DNA of 64,000 nt from Paenibacillus sp. SY21-1. Its GTDB lineage: Bacteria > Bacillota > Bacilli > Paenibacillales > Paenibacillaceae. Below the pieces are notes generated by a model, which had not been told where the DNA came from, made no database searches, and saw only the letters and a program-made list of their open reading frames with translations. Position numbers and translations under genes: made by a program. Shown piece after piece: positions 8,658 through 17,613 of the stretch. The stretch is from positions 1-64,000 of the forward strand of contig NZ_STGF01000028.1 of the NCBI RefSeq assembly GCF_005222705.1. The letters are read 5' to 3'. Positions within the stretch are counted from its first letter, which is position 1; the number at the start of each line of letters is the position of its first letter.

Positions 8658-10907
8658 ATGCTGGCAAAGAAGTCTTTACTTGAACTTATAGATGACCTGC
8701 GGAAGAATGAAAATATTGTCAATTGGTTTGAAATGCCGCCACAAGAAGCGCGCACCCGGCCCTTGCCGGAAAGTGTCGACCCCCGCATTCGGGAAGCGCT
8801 GCACAAGCGCGGCATTTCTGAGCTGTATACGCACCAGGAAACCGCCTACCGTACGGTAGCAGCAAAAGAAAACATTGTAGCGGTAACGCCTACCGCGTCC
8901 GGGAAAACCCTTTGCTATAACCTGCCTGTACTTCAGGAGATTGCAAAGGACGATTCAAGCCGGGCGCTGTACTTGTTTCCGACTAAGGCGCTGGCGCAAG
9001 ACCAAAAGAGCGAGCTAAACGAAATCATAGATGAAATGGGCATAGACATCAAAAGCTTTACGTATGACGGGGACACATCGCCCGCGATCCGGCAGAAGGT
9101 GCGGCTGGCTGGGCATATTGTGATAACAAACCCGGATATGCTGCATTCGGGGATATTGCCTCATCATACGAAGTGGGTAAGCCTATTTGAAAATCTAAAA
9201 TTTATAGTCATTGACGAGCTGCACACCTACCGGGGAGTATTCGGCAGCCATGTTGCAAACGTAATCCGCAGATTGAAACGCATCTGTAAGTTTTACGGGA
9301 GCGACCCGACTTTCATCTGTACATCGGCGACAATTGCAAACCCGAAAGAGCTAGCAGAGCAGCTAACAGGCAGCCCGATGCGCTTGATTAACGATAACGG
9401 CGCCCCTAGAGGACGCAAGCATTTCGTTTTCTATAATCCGCCGATCGTTAACGCCCCGTTGAACATTCGGAAAAGTTCCACGGTCGAGGTAAACAATCTG
9501 GCAAAGGAGTTTCTGAAAAACAAGATTCAGACCATTGTTTTTGCACGAAGCCGTGTTCGGGTAGAAATTATTCTAAGCCATATCCAGGAACTGGTTAAGA
9601 ATGAAATCGGTGCGAAGTCCATCCGGGGGTATCGGGGCGGCTATCTGCCGAAGCAACGGCGGGAAATAGAAAGAGGGTTACGGGACGGCGAAATTCTGGG
9701 CGTGGTCAGTACGAACGCGCTGGAGCTTGGCGTAGATATCGGCCAGCTGCAAGTCTGTGTTATGACGGGATACCCCGGCAGTATCGCCAGCACCTGGCAG
9801 CAGGCGGGCCGTGCTGGGCGCAGGCACGGTGAAGCTTTAATAATCATGGTCGCCAGCTCTACGCCAATTGACCAGTACATTGTGCAAAACCCGGAATACT
9901 TCTTTGACAGAACGCCGGAGCATGCCCGCATTAACCCGGAAAACCTTTTAATTCTCGTTGACCATATGCGTTGTGCTGCATACGAACTGCCGTTTAGGAC
10001 GACGGAAGAATTCGGCCCGCTGGACGTAACAGATATTCTGGAATACCTCCAGGAAGAAAGGGTGCTGCACCGACGGGAAGATACTTTCTACTGGGCAGCG
10101 CAGTCTTTCCCGGCCAGTGAAATAAGCCTGCGGTCGGCATCCCAGGAAAATGTCGTGATTATCGACCAGTCCAATGTGGCGGCGGTGAAGATCATAGGGG
10201 AAATGGATCGCTTTAGCGCAATGACCCTGCTTCACGACGAAGCCATATATTTGCATGAGGGAATACAGTTCCAGGTAGAGAAGCTGGACTGGGATCATAA
10301 AAAGGCCTATGTCCGCGAAGTTGATGTAGAATACTACACCGATGCAAACCTGGCCGTTAACTTAAAAGTGCTGGAGATTGACCGGACAAATGACAGGGGA
10401 CAAGCTGCGGTAAATTATGGGGACGTCGCCGTTAACATGATCCCGACAATTTTTAAGAAAATCAAATTGACCACGTTCGAAAATATTGGATCGGGGCAAA
10501 TATACCTGCCGGAAGAAGAACTGCATACAAGCGCAACCTGGCTGGAACTAAAGCAGGTGGACCCGGAGATAGGAACGAAGACGCTGGAACAGTTGCTGCT
10601 GGGCATAGCAAACGTGCTACAGCATATCGTGCCTGTGCTGGTCATGTGCGACCGGGGGGATATACACGTTACGCCGCAAATAAAAGCAGCCCAGACGGGG
10701 CTGCCCACCATTTTTATTTACGACCATTATCCGGGCGGTATCGGTTTGGCCGACGATGTGTACAAGAGATTCGACGAGGTTCGGGAGTCGGCCAAGAATT
10801 TAATTCGTAAATGTCCTTGCAAGGAGGGTTGCCCGTCATGTATTGGCACAGAGATAGCGGGTATGAACGGGAAACACAAGAGCATGCAGCTTTTAAACCT
10901 TCTTTAA
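8658..10907 (+). CDS. MrfA-type DEAH helicase (intact, probably foreign copy)
   Basis: A 749-residue superfamily 2 helicase of the MrfA/YprA family. In Bacillus subtilis MrfA works with the exonuclease MrfB in repair of mitomycin C damage. Visible motifs: Q60, Walker A TASGKT (79-84), DELH box (186-189), SAT (about 223-225), motif V near VSTNALELGVD, motif VI QQAGRAGRR (381-389). The C-terminal domain carries four cysteines (C719, C721, C725, C728). ATG 8658 follows GGGGGGAA. It uses ATA codons and A-rich codons more freely than rnz or mrfB on either side. It lies between remnants of another mrfA, so it seems to replace the resident gene. Function by family is solid; foreign origin is inferred. 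Confidence 0.9.
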   Translation: MLAKKSLLELIDDLRKNENIVNWFEMPPQEARTRPLPESVDPRIREALHKRGISELYTHQETAYRTVAAKENIVAVTPTASGKTLCYNLPVLQEIAKDDSSRALYLFPTKALAQDQKSELNEIIDEMGIDIKSFTYDGDTSPAIRQKVRLAGHIVITNPDMLHSGILPHHTKWVSLFENLKFIVIDELHTYRGVFGSHVANVIRRLKRICKFYGSDPTFICTSATIANPKELAEQLTGSPMRLINDNGAPRGRKHFVFYNPPIVNAPLNIRKSSTVEVNNLAKEFLKNKIQTIVFARSRVRVEIILSHIQELVKNEIGAKSIRGYRGGYLPKQRREIERGLRDGEILGVVSTNALELGVDIGQLQVCVMTGYPGSIASTWQQAGRAGRRHGEALIIMVASSTPIDQYIVQNPEYFFDRTPEHARINPENLLILVDHMRCAAYELPFRTTEEFGPLDVTDILEYLQEERVLHRREDTFYWAAQSFPASEISLRSASQENVVIIDQSNVAAVKIIGEMDRFSAMTLLHDEAIYLHEGIQFQVEKLDWDHKKAYVREVDVEYYTDANLAVNLKVLEIDRTNDRGQAAVNYGDVAVNMIPTIFKKIKLTTFENIGSGQIYLPEEELHTSATWLELKQVDPEIGTKTLEQLLLGIANVLQHIVPVLVMCDRGDIHVTPQIKAAQTGLPTIFIYDHYPGGIGLADDVYKRFDEVRESAKNLIRKCPCKEGCPSCIGTEIAGMNGKHKSMQLLNLL

Positions 10908-10911
10908 TAGA

Positions 10912-11206
10912 AGAATCTCATGGTTTAATGTGCGATTCGTTCGAGATTCGCGTTATGCCTCGGGAGAAGACGATACATACACAGCGGCCGACGATCTATT
11001 TCTACGATCATTATCCCGGCGGAATCGGGCTTAGCGAACGGCTATTCGAGGTGCATGATAAATGGACTTGGCAAGCCCGATCGCTTGTTCGCGGCTGCGC
11101 ATGCATGAGCGGCTGTCCTGCCTGTGTCGGACCGATCGAGGAGGCAGGTCTGCTTGGGAAGCAGCAGGCGTTGGAGCTATTAAACGAGGCAGGTGGATCA
11201 GAATGA
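10912..11206 (+). pseudogene. 3' remnant of the resident mrfA helicase gene
   Basis: Starting a few bases after the stop of the intact helicase, an open stretch matches its own C-terminus again: LMCDSFEIRVMP, PTIYFYDHYPGGIGLSERLFE and RGCACMSGCPACVG, equivalent to VMCDRGDIHVTP, PTIFIYDHYPGGIGL and RKCPCKEGCPSCIG of the intact copy. The reading frame is undamaged up to its stop at 11204-11206, which overlaps the mrfB start as ATGA. No start codon or ribosome site of its own is evident. The old mrfA-mrfB translational coupling is therefore preserved in sequence although the gene is cut off from its front half. Confidence 0.85.
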
Positions 11207-12573
11207 GCGGACTGCGTGATAGGATGCGAAGGCTGCGAGGGGAAGGCACGGCCGCTCCGGTCGAAGTAGAAGCGCGGGAAGAAGGCCTGTCTGCCGGCAC
11301 TGACATCGCATTAACCGAGCAAGCCGCACCATCAGCCGCTGCGCTTGACGTCTCTCGGCAAGCGGAGCCGCCTGGCACCGACAGCGAACCGGAGTTCGAT
11401 GCCAGATGGGAGCGGATCGGCGTAAAGCTGCAAGCCGGAGGTGCGGACACTTTCTTGCTGCGGAAGGTAGAGTATGACTGCTCGCATGCGCATGGCTTGC
11501 ATGCGCTGAACGAGCTTCACCGTTCTGCGGCCGGGTTGGCCGCTTTTTTTCCTGAACGGGAACAGCCCGTAGACGCGTCCAGCATTTTATTTCTTGACCT
11601 TGAGACAACGGGGCTGGGGGTCGGCTCAGGCAACGTTCCGTTTATGACCGGCATCGCCTATATCGAGAAGGACCGTTTTATTATCGAGCAGGCGTTGATC
11701 CGCCATCCTGCAGAAGAGTCGGCGATGCTCGCGTATGTGCTCGAAAAGCTGAACAGTTTTGTGTTTTTGGCGACTTACAATGGAAAAACGTTTGATTGGC
11801 CGCTCGTCCAGAGCCGAATGATTATGAATGGCCTTAGCCGTAAGCTATGGGCCCCTTTGCATCTCGATTTTCTGCATCCGGCTCGTTCTATTTGGCGAAA
11901 TACGCTGACCTCCTGCAAGCTTAGTCATGTAGAGGAGGAGCGGCTGGGCATACATCGCAAGGACGATGTGCCGGGCTCGTTGGCGCCGCAAATTTACTTT
12001 CAATATTTGGCCGATAACGATCCTGCGCCGCTTGAGGCCGTGTTTCGTCATAACGAAACGGATATGCTGTCGCTCGCCTGTCTGGCGATTCGTTTCGGCC
12101 ATTTGTTAAACGGCAATCTTGGCGATTACATCGCCTTGCCGGATGAACCGGAGGAATTGGTCCGGACGGGCTTGTGGCTGGAGAAAATGGGTAAAGCGCA
12201 GCTCCCTTCACAACTGTATGAGGCTGCAGCCGCAGACGAAAGGGCTCGACCGTCCACGCTTGTCAAGCTCGCGGAGCGCGACAAGAAGGCTGGAAATTGG
12301 CAGCGGGCTGTGTTATTGTGGCAGAAGGCTATTATTCATTCTCATGCAGGATTTGGGACCGCGGCCTATGAAGCCAGCATCGAACTTGCGATGTACGATG
12401 AGCATAAACTTAAGAATAACGAATCGGCGCTCTTTTATGCGGAAGCAGCGCTGGAGCAGCTGCAGGTGCAAGCCAGACTCACAAGGCTGGATAACAAGAA
12501 ACGAGCGCTGCTGGAATCATTGCGCAGTCGAATCGCGAGACTGAAGCGCAAGCTGTCCAAGCCATCCGGCTAA
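11203..12573 (+). CDS. mrfB: MrfB-type 3'-5' exonuclease (YprB family)
   Basis: A 456-residue RNase H-fold exonuclease, partner of the MrfA helicase in mitomycin C lesion repair in B. subtilis. The first 75 residues are a low-complexity, acidic and alanine-rich leader. The nuclease core shows D132 and E134 in LDLETTG, D198 in YNGKTFDWP, and H283-x4-D287 in RHNETD, which makes a DEDDh active site. The C-terminal part (about 330-456) is helical and TPR-like. I chose ATG 11203, which overlaps the stop of the older mrfA remnant (ATGA). The true upstream partner gene is now the intact helicase ending at 10907. Confidence 0.88.
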   Translation: MSGLRDRMRRLRGEGTAAPVEVEAREEGLSAGTDIALTEQAAPSAAALDVSRQAEPPGTDSEPEFDARWERIGVKLQAGGADTFLLRKVEYDCSHAHGLHALNELHRSAAGLAAFFPEREQPVDASSILFLDLETTGLGVGSGNVPFMTGIAYIEKDRFIIEQALIRHPAEESAMLAYVLEKLNSFVFLATYNGKTFDWPLVQSRMIMNGLSRKLWAPLHLDFLHPARSIWRNTLTSCKLSHVEEERLGIHRKDDVPGSLAPQIYFQYLADNDPAPLEAVFRHNETDMLSLACLAIRFGHLLNGNLGDYIALPDEPEELVRTGLWLEKMGKAQLPSQLYEAAAADERARPSTLVKLAERDKKAGNWQRAVLLWQKAIIHSHAGFGTAAYEASIELAMYDEHKLKNNESALFYAEAALEQLQVQARLTRLDNKKRALLESLRSRIARLKRKLSKPSG

Positions 12574-12648
12574 TGACGGCATTTTTGGCGAAGCAGGCTT
12601 GCATACGCATGCATGGCTCAAGCGGGAAAGCGCAAGGAGGACATTCAG

Positions 12649-13461
12649 TTGACAACCAAGAGGCCTGCCATGCAAGGCTTGCTGATCGATCTCGACGGCA
12701 CATTGTATCATGGAAACAATCGGATAGATGGAGCGGATTTGCTCATCGGTTATTTGAACGACACGAAAATGCCGTATCGCTTCGTTACGAACAACTCTTC
12801 AGCGACGCCTGAAACGGTCGCGGACAGGTTGCAGACAATGGGCATTCCTGCAGAGCCCGAGCACGTATGCACATCTGCTCAAGCCGCTGCCGCTTATATG
12901 GCGAAGGCGAAGCCGGGAGCAGCCGTTTTTGTAATCGGCGAGGAAGGACTGCTCCTTGCCGTAAGCGAAGCGGGCTTGCGCATTACGGAGGATAACCCTG
13001 ATTATGTGCTGCAGGGAATTGACCGTGCGTTCACATATGAGCGTCTCGCTCGTGCTGTTCGTCATATACACAGTGGAGCGGAATTTGTGTTGACCAATCC
13101 GGATTTGCTGCTTCCATCCGGCGACGGCTTAATACCCGGGGCAGGCTCGATAGGAGCGATGCTTACGGCAGCAGGCGGGAAGGAGCCCATTCTAATTGGC
13201 AAGCCATCCTCTATTTTAATGGAGCATTCTCTTGCGAGCATTGGGCTTTCGGCAGCAGAGACATGGGTGATTGGCGACAATTTGGCTACTGACATTGCCT
13301 TTGGAAGAGCTGCTGGCTGCGGCTCTGTGCTCGTATTGACCGGGCTGACGACACGAGACAATCTTAACCATTATATGAATCGGGCAGGCTGTGAGCCTGA
13401 TGTAATCTGTGACGATCTTCACGGTCTTATCCACTTTATTGAAAAACAGCGGTTTATATAG
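12649..13461 (+). CDS. HAD subfamily IIA phosphatase (NagD/YutF-like)
   Basis: A 270-residue HAD phosphatase with the C2-type cap of the NagD/p-nitrophenyl phosphatase family. Motifs: D14-L-D16-G-T (LLIDLDGTLYHG), FVTNNSS, the lysine in LIGKPSS, and VIGDNLATDIAFG. Family members dephosphorylate small sugar phosphates or nucleotides; substrate here unknown. TTG 12649 is preferred: AAGGAGG (12634-12640) is well placed, while the in-frame ATG at 12613 lies upstream of that site and has none of its own. It follows mrfB with a gap of 75 bases. Confidence 0.85.
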   Translation: MTTKRPAMQGLLIDLDGTLYHGNNRIDGADLLIGYLNDTKMPYRFVTNNSSATPETVADRLQTMGIPAEPEHVCTSAQAAAAYMAKAKPGAAVFVIGEEGLLLAVSEAGLRITEDNPDYVLQGIDRAFTYERLARAVRHIHSGAEFVLTNPDLLLPSGDGLIPGAGSIGAMLTAAGGKEPILIGKPSSILMEHSLASIGLSAAETWVIGDNLATDIAFGRAAGCGSVLVLTGLTTRDNLNHYMNRAGCEPDVICDDLHGLIHFIEKQRFI

Positions 13462-13500
13462 TCGGCTGGCATTGAGAACAGACAGAAAGGAAGAGAGTGT

Positions 13501-14319
13501 ATGCTTGAACTGCCGGAGCTGGAGACGTACCGGGCACAACTCGCGGATCAATTGGCGGGGGCGCAAATATCGGGTTTGGAAATCGATCAGGAGAAGCTGT
13601 TCCCGATCTCGGAAAGCGACAAGATCAGAGATTTAATCGGGGCTGCGGTGTGGTATGTGGAGCGGAAAGGGAAATACTTGCTGTTTCATCTCGACAACGG
13701 CAAACGCTTGCTGCTGCTGCTTCAGCAGTCAGCTGCGCTATACGTGGGGAGCAGAGAGGATGCTCCGAATCGGGCAGCGCAACTCAGAGTGATATTCGGC
13801 GAACGCATTTTGTATATATCCGGCCTGCGAGCAGGGGAACTGCTGCTGCTCACGGCACGCGAGGCGCTTGATCTGCTAGCAAGCGCGGGGCCGGACCCTT
13901 TGCAAAAAAATATGACGCTGGAGCGCTTTACCGCTCGTTTTGCCAAAAAACGCGGTCCGATAAAAACGGCGTTAATGGATCAGACGCTGTTAACCGGTAT
14001 CGGTACGGTCTATTCGGATGAAATTTGCTATGAAGCGGAGGTTCGACCGGACGTCAAGGTGCCTGGACTTACGGAGGCGGAATGGGAACGGCTGTACGCA
14101 GCGGTGCATAAGGTGTTGAAGGAAGCGATTGAGCACGGAGGCATAGCTGCACACCCTCTCCATCTAAATGATACAAGCACAGGCGGATACGCACAGCTGC
14201 TTCGCGTTTATGGCAAGGAAGGCCAGCTTTGCGAGCGTTCGGGGTTGCCGATTGAGAAAATCGACGTTTCAGGCCGAAAAGCCTACGCGGCTCCTTTACT
14301 CCAGACAGTAAACGAATAA
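13501..14319 (+). CDS. Fpg/Nei-like protein lacking catalytic Pro and zinc finger
   Basis: A 272-residue member of the formamidopyrimidine-DNA glycosylase fold. It opens MLELPELETY where true Fpg has MPELPEVET: the N-terminal proline nucleophile is leucine, while the neighbouring glutamate stays. K58 (RKGKYLLF) is kept. The helix-two-turn-helix GIGNIY motif reads GIGTVY. The C-terminal four-cysteine zinc finger has only the first cysteine (LCERSG); the last pair is replaced by YAAPLLQ, though the arginine of SGRKAYAA remains. I infer that it binds damaged or bent DNA without Pro-based lyase chemistry. ATG 13501 follows GGAAGAGAG. It could be a regulator or a glycosylase using another mechanism. 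Confidence 0.85.
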   Translation: MLELPELETYRAQLADQLAGAQISGLEIDQEKLFPISESDKIRDLIGAAVWYVERKGKYLLFHLDNGKRLLLLLQQSAALYVGSREDAPNRAAQLRVIFGERILYISGLRAGELLLLTAREALDLLASAGPDPLQKNMTLERFTARFAKKRGPIKTALMDQTLLTGIGTVYSDEICYEAEVRPDVKVPGLTEAEWERLYAAVHKVLKEAIEHGGIAAHPLHLNDTSTGGYAQLLRVYGKEGQLCERSGLPIEKIDVSGRKAYAAPLLQTVNE

Positions 14320-14357
14320 GCGATTGAGGATTGGCATTTGGAACGGGGGAATCGGCT

Positions 14358-14708
14358 ATGATTCATGTGTACTTGGATGACTATCGGGCATGTCCGGTGG
14401 GCTTTGTGCCTGCAAGCAATGCGGAGGAATGCAAGCAGCTTATTTCCGAAGAGCAGATTGATATTTTATCGCTCGATTACGATCTCGGCTGGGGCCAGCC
14501 TACCGGGTACGAGGTCGTCCGTCATATCGTGGAGACGGGGCGTTACCCGGCTAGCATTTATTTGCATACGTCAAGCGTGGCCGGCCGCAACCAGATGTAC
14601 CATGCGCTGGCCACTCACGCTCCCGCGTCCATCAAGCTGTACAACGGGCCGATGCCTGACGAGCTGATCAGGAAAATATCGGAGGCTGCCCGTTCAAAAC
14701 GCACGTAG
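14358..14708 (+). CDS. Cyclic-phosphate-processing receiver (cpPR) domain protein
   Basis: A 116-residue, single-domain protein. It resembles the receiver-like family named cyclic-phosphate-processing receiver: VYLDDYR near the N-terminus (D7, D8), LSLDYDLGWG in the middle, TGYEVVRHI, then a histidine in SIYLHTSS and a downstream GRNQMY. This family has been predicted from genome context to act on cyclic phosphate ends of RNA or nucleotides; no activity is proven to my knowledge. ATG 14358 is chosen because ACGGGGGA lies at the right distance; an upstream frame extension has no ribosome site. It sits between the Fpg-like gene and an RNA-methyltransferase-like gene. Confidence 0.7.
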   Translation: MIHVYLDDYRACPVGFVPASNAEECKQLISEEQIDILSLDYDLGWGQPTGYEVVRHIVETGRYPASIYLHTSSVAGRNQMYHALATHAPASIKLYNGPMPDELIRKISEAARSKRT

Positions 14709-14763
14709 CAATGACGACGCAGCGACTGCTCATCGCATCTTACATTGAAAGAGGAATCACATC

Positions 14764-15780
14764 GTGAGTCAATGGATCGGAACATCAAATCAGCAATATG
14801 CTCCTTATGCTATGGAAGAAATACGCCGCCTGGTCGATGGTGCGTCCTTTACGCCATTGTCGCCGGGCGAGGTGTTTCTTATGAACACTCCGCTTGACAG
14901 ACAAACGGTCTTGCAAACGATAACTCAGCAGGAGCCGATTTTTTTGCGGCATCTGCAGGCCGTCGACGGGACGATTGACATTTCCGGCGAAGCGACGGAC
15001 CTGGAGCGTTTATCGGACATGCTTGGCGCTGAGGCGCTGAGCTTTAAAGACAAGCGAACGGCGGTGCACATTCGGCGCCATCCGAAAACCGCATTTCTGT
15101 TTTCGGCTGCGGATACAAAGGCTGCGCTCGACGCCAAGCTTATAGAATTCGGGGCTGTGCCGGCGCTACAGGATCCAGAACGGATCATTGCCATCTACGC
15201 TTCGCCGGACAAGCTGTATATCGGTTTTGGCTCGCCTCGCGACATGCTCTCGGATTGGGCGGGCGGCGCTGTCCGGTTTCAACGGGAGGAGGGCCAAATT
15301 TCACGCGCGAAGTTTAAGCTGCTGGAGGCGGAGAAGGCATTTGGCTTGCAATATGCCAAGCACCAGAAGGCGCTGGATATAGGCGCAGCGCCGGGCGGCT
15401 GGACCTCGCTGCTTCTTGAACGCGGCCTGCGCGTGACAGCGATCGATCCGGCGGATCTCCATCCGTCGCTATCAGCCTACCCCACGCTGACCTATTTGAA
15501 ACGCAACGCTTCCGAGGTGAAGCTGGCGGAAGGCTCCTTTGATCTGCTTGTCTGCGATATGAGCTGGAGTCCAATGATGATGTGCAGATTGGTGCTGGAT
15601 TTGGAGCAGGCGCTCGTAAAAGGCGCTACGGCAATCATCACAATCAAGCTGATGCACAAAAAGCCGATGCAAACGATTCGTGACGTTATCTCGCGCATGT
15701 CTACGGCTTTTGTGCTGCAAAAGGCGAAACAGCTTTTCCATAACCGCGAGGAAATTACGCTTTATCTAATTAAGAAATAA
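14764..15780 (+). CDS. RlmM/FtsJ-like SAM-dependent methyltransferase
   Basis: A 338-residue protein with an N-terminal THUMP-like region (about 1-160) and a C-terminal Rossmann methyltransferase. The SAM site is LDIGAAPGGWTS (about 204-215). The K-D-K-E tetrad of 2'-O-ribose methyltransferases is visible: K183 in SRAKFKLLEAE, the aspartate in LLVCDMSW, the lysine in TIKLMHKK, and the glutamate in REEITLYL. By analogy with RlmM it probably methylates a ribose in 23S rRNA. GTG start at 14764 with AAAGAGG upstream. Confidence 0.85.
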   Translation: MSQWIGTSNQQYAPYAMEEIRRLVDGASFTPLSPGEVFLMNTPLDRQTVLQTITQQEPIFLRHLQAVDGTIDISGEATDLERLSDMLGAEALSFKDKRTAVHIRRHPKTAFLFSAADTKAALDAKLIEFGAVPALQDPERIIAIYASPDKLYIGFGSPRDMLSDWAGGAVRFQREEGQISRAKFKLLEAEKAFGLQYAKHQKALDIGAAPGGWTSLLLERGLRVTAIDPADLHPSLSAYPTLTYLKRNASEVKLAEGSFDLLVCDMSWSPMMMCRLVLDLEQALVKGATAIITIKLMHKKPMQTIRDVISRMSTAFVLQKAKQLFHNREEITLYLIKK

Positions 15781-15866
15781 ACCTGACCTCCGTGTGCTTG
15801 CCCGTTAACCGGCCTGTGCGGCAAGCATGCGGATTTCCTTATGGCCAGTGCAAGGAGGAGCAAGCT

Positions 15867-17612
15867 ATGTTTCGATTGAAAGCGCTTTATATGAATTTGC
15901 GGATCAAGCACAAAATGTTTGTGCTTATTTCTGTCATCATGATTGTCGTAGCGGCTATCGGTTATGGGGTACAGCAATACGTATATCAGTTCTACGACAA
16001 GGAAATGTACAAGCAATCCTCGAAAGCGCTTAGCTTGTCCTCCCTTAACATCGAGAATGAGCTTCGCAAAATTGAACGGCTTACCTTCAGGCTGGCTACA
16101 GATCCTACTATTCAGAGCTATTTGCGCTCCATTAAAAGCGGGGGCAACGATTACGACAACTTTATCGTACGCAAAACGGTGGAAGAGCGTATGGTGAACA
16201 TTGGCGCGCTTGATAAATATGTGCTTTCAGCCCAGATGTATGACTTTAATAACAAGCCCTACGCGGTGGGCGGAACGACCGTTGTGTTCAGTCAAACGCA
16301 GCTGGATGCCATTATGGAGGCGGCGCTTGTCAACAAGGGAGGGAACACGTGGTTTGCTCCCGATGACAACGGAAAGTCGCTGATCGCCGCAAGGGAACTG
16401 CGCTCCTTTAATCAGCTCGATCTTGACACGATCGGGTTGCTGGCGCTGCGCGTCGATATTAACAAGCTGTTTAATGACCATGCCAAGGGCATGAACAGCG
16501 AGGATGCGAAGCTGATTATCATGAAGGAGAAAGATGTGCTGTATGCGGACATTCCGGATTTTACGGTGGAGGAGCTCGTTCCGCTTGCCGGAGACGACGG
16601 GTACAAAACGTTTAGCTCAGGGGGCAGGCAATACTTTGTCACCTATATGAAATCAGGAAATACGGATTGGACTTATTTTACGCTCATTCCGTATGACGAC
16701 ATTTTTCAGAGCACCTTGAAGGTCAAAAAGACGATTCTTATTTTTGCCATATTGTTGTTTGTATTGATCATGATCGCGGCTGTTGGTTTTGCACGCAGCA
16801 TCACGGAGCCGATCGAGCGGCTGAATGCCAAAATGAAGCGGGTACAACTGGGCCATTTCGATTACGTGGAGGATTCCGGCGGGCGCATGCTTGCGATGGA
16901 TGAGGCTGGCCAAATGCATCGAAACTTCAGGATCATGGTCGAGCGCATCAACGAGCTCATTCAGGAAAACTATGTAAAGCAGCTGACGATTCGCGACACC
17001 GAATTCAAAGCGCTGCAGGCGCAGATCAATCCGCATTTTTTGTACAATACGCTGGAATCGATTAACTGGTCAGCCAAGCTGAGCAATCAGCTGCATATTT
17101 CGCATATGGTCGAGGCGTTAGGCTCATTGCTTCGTACGTCGATCAGCCTGAAGGAACCGACGATTCCGTTAAGCAAGGAGCTTGACATCGTCAGGCATTA
17201 CATTACGATACAAAAATACCGCTTTGAGGAGCGGCTGGATTTTCACGCAGAGGTTCCGGAAGCCTTGCTGCATATCGGCATGCCCAAGCTGTCGTTGCAG
17301 CCGCTGGTCGAAAATGCGATTAATTACGGGCTGGAGCAAATGATAGATACATGCGTCATACGTGTTGAAGCGTACGTGGAAGGGGATATGGCCTTCGTAT
17401 CCGTGACGGACAACGGAATGGGCATGGAGGAGGAGTTTGTCCAGCAGCTGTTAAGCGGTCAGATCAAACCCAAAGGATCGGGACTGGGATTGAAAAACAT
17501 TGAGGATCGCATCAAGCTTCTGTACGGAGATGCGTATGGCTTGACTGTGACCAGCAAGCCCAATGAAGGCACGAAGGTTACGCTTATGCTGCCAAACGAA
17601 ACGAGGGATTAG
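15867..17612 (+). CDS. YesM-family sensor histidine kinase
   Basis: A 581-residue membrane kinase. One helix at about 17-36, a large extracytoplasmic sensor region (40-288), a second helix at about 289-311, a HAMP linker, the His_kinase domain with H390 in QAQINPHFLYNTLES, and an ATPase domain with NAINYG, DNGMGM and GSGLGLKN boxes. Such kinases sense sugars or their binding proteins and phosphorylate a YesN-type AraC regulator, which is the next gene one base downstream. ATG 15867 has AAGGAGG at the right distance; longer in-frame readings lack one. It heads a sensor-regulator-transporter cassette. Confidence 0.93.
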   Translation: MFRLKALYMNLRIKHKMFVLISVIMIVVAAIGYGVQQYVYQFYDKEMYKQSSKALSLSSLNIENELRKIERLTFRLATDPTIQSYLRSIKSGGNDYDNFIVRKTVEERMVNIGALDKYVLSAQMYDFNNKPYAVGGTTVVFSQTQLDAIMEAALVNKGGNTWFAPDDNGKSLIAARELRSFNQLDLDTIGLLALRVDINKLFNDHAKGMNSEDAKLIIMKEKDVLYADIPDFTVEELVPLAGDDGYKTFSSGGRQYFVTYMKSGNTDWTYFTLIPYDDIFQSTLKVKKTILIFAILLFVLIMIAAVGFARSITEPIERLNAKMKRVQLGHFDYVEDSGGRMLAMDEAGQMHRNFRIMVERINELIQENYVKQLTIRDTEFKALQAQINPHFLYNTLESINWSAKLSNQLHISHMVEALGSLLRTSISLKEPTIPLSKELDIVRHYITIQKYRFEERLDFHAEVPEALLHIGMPKLSLQPLVENAINYGLEQMIDTCVIRVEAYVEGDMAFVSVTDNGMGMEEEFVQQLLSGQIKPKGSGLGLKNIEDRIKLLYGDAYGLTVTSKPNEGTKVTLMLPNETRD

Positions 17613-17613
17613 G

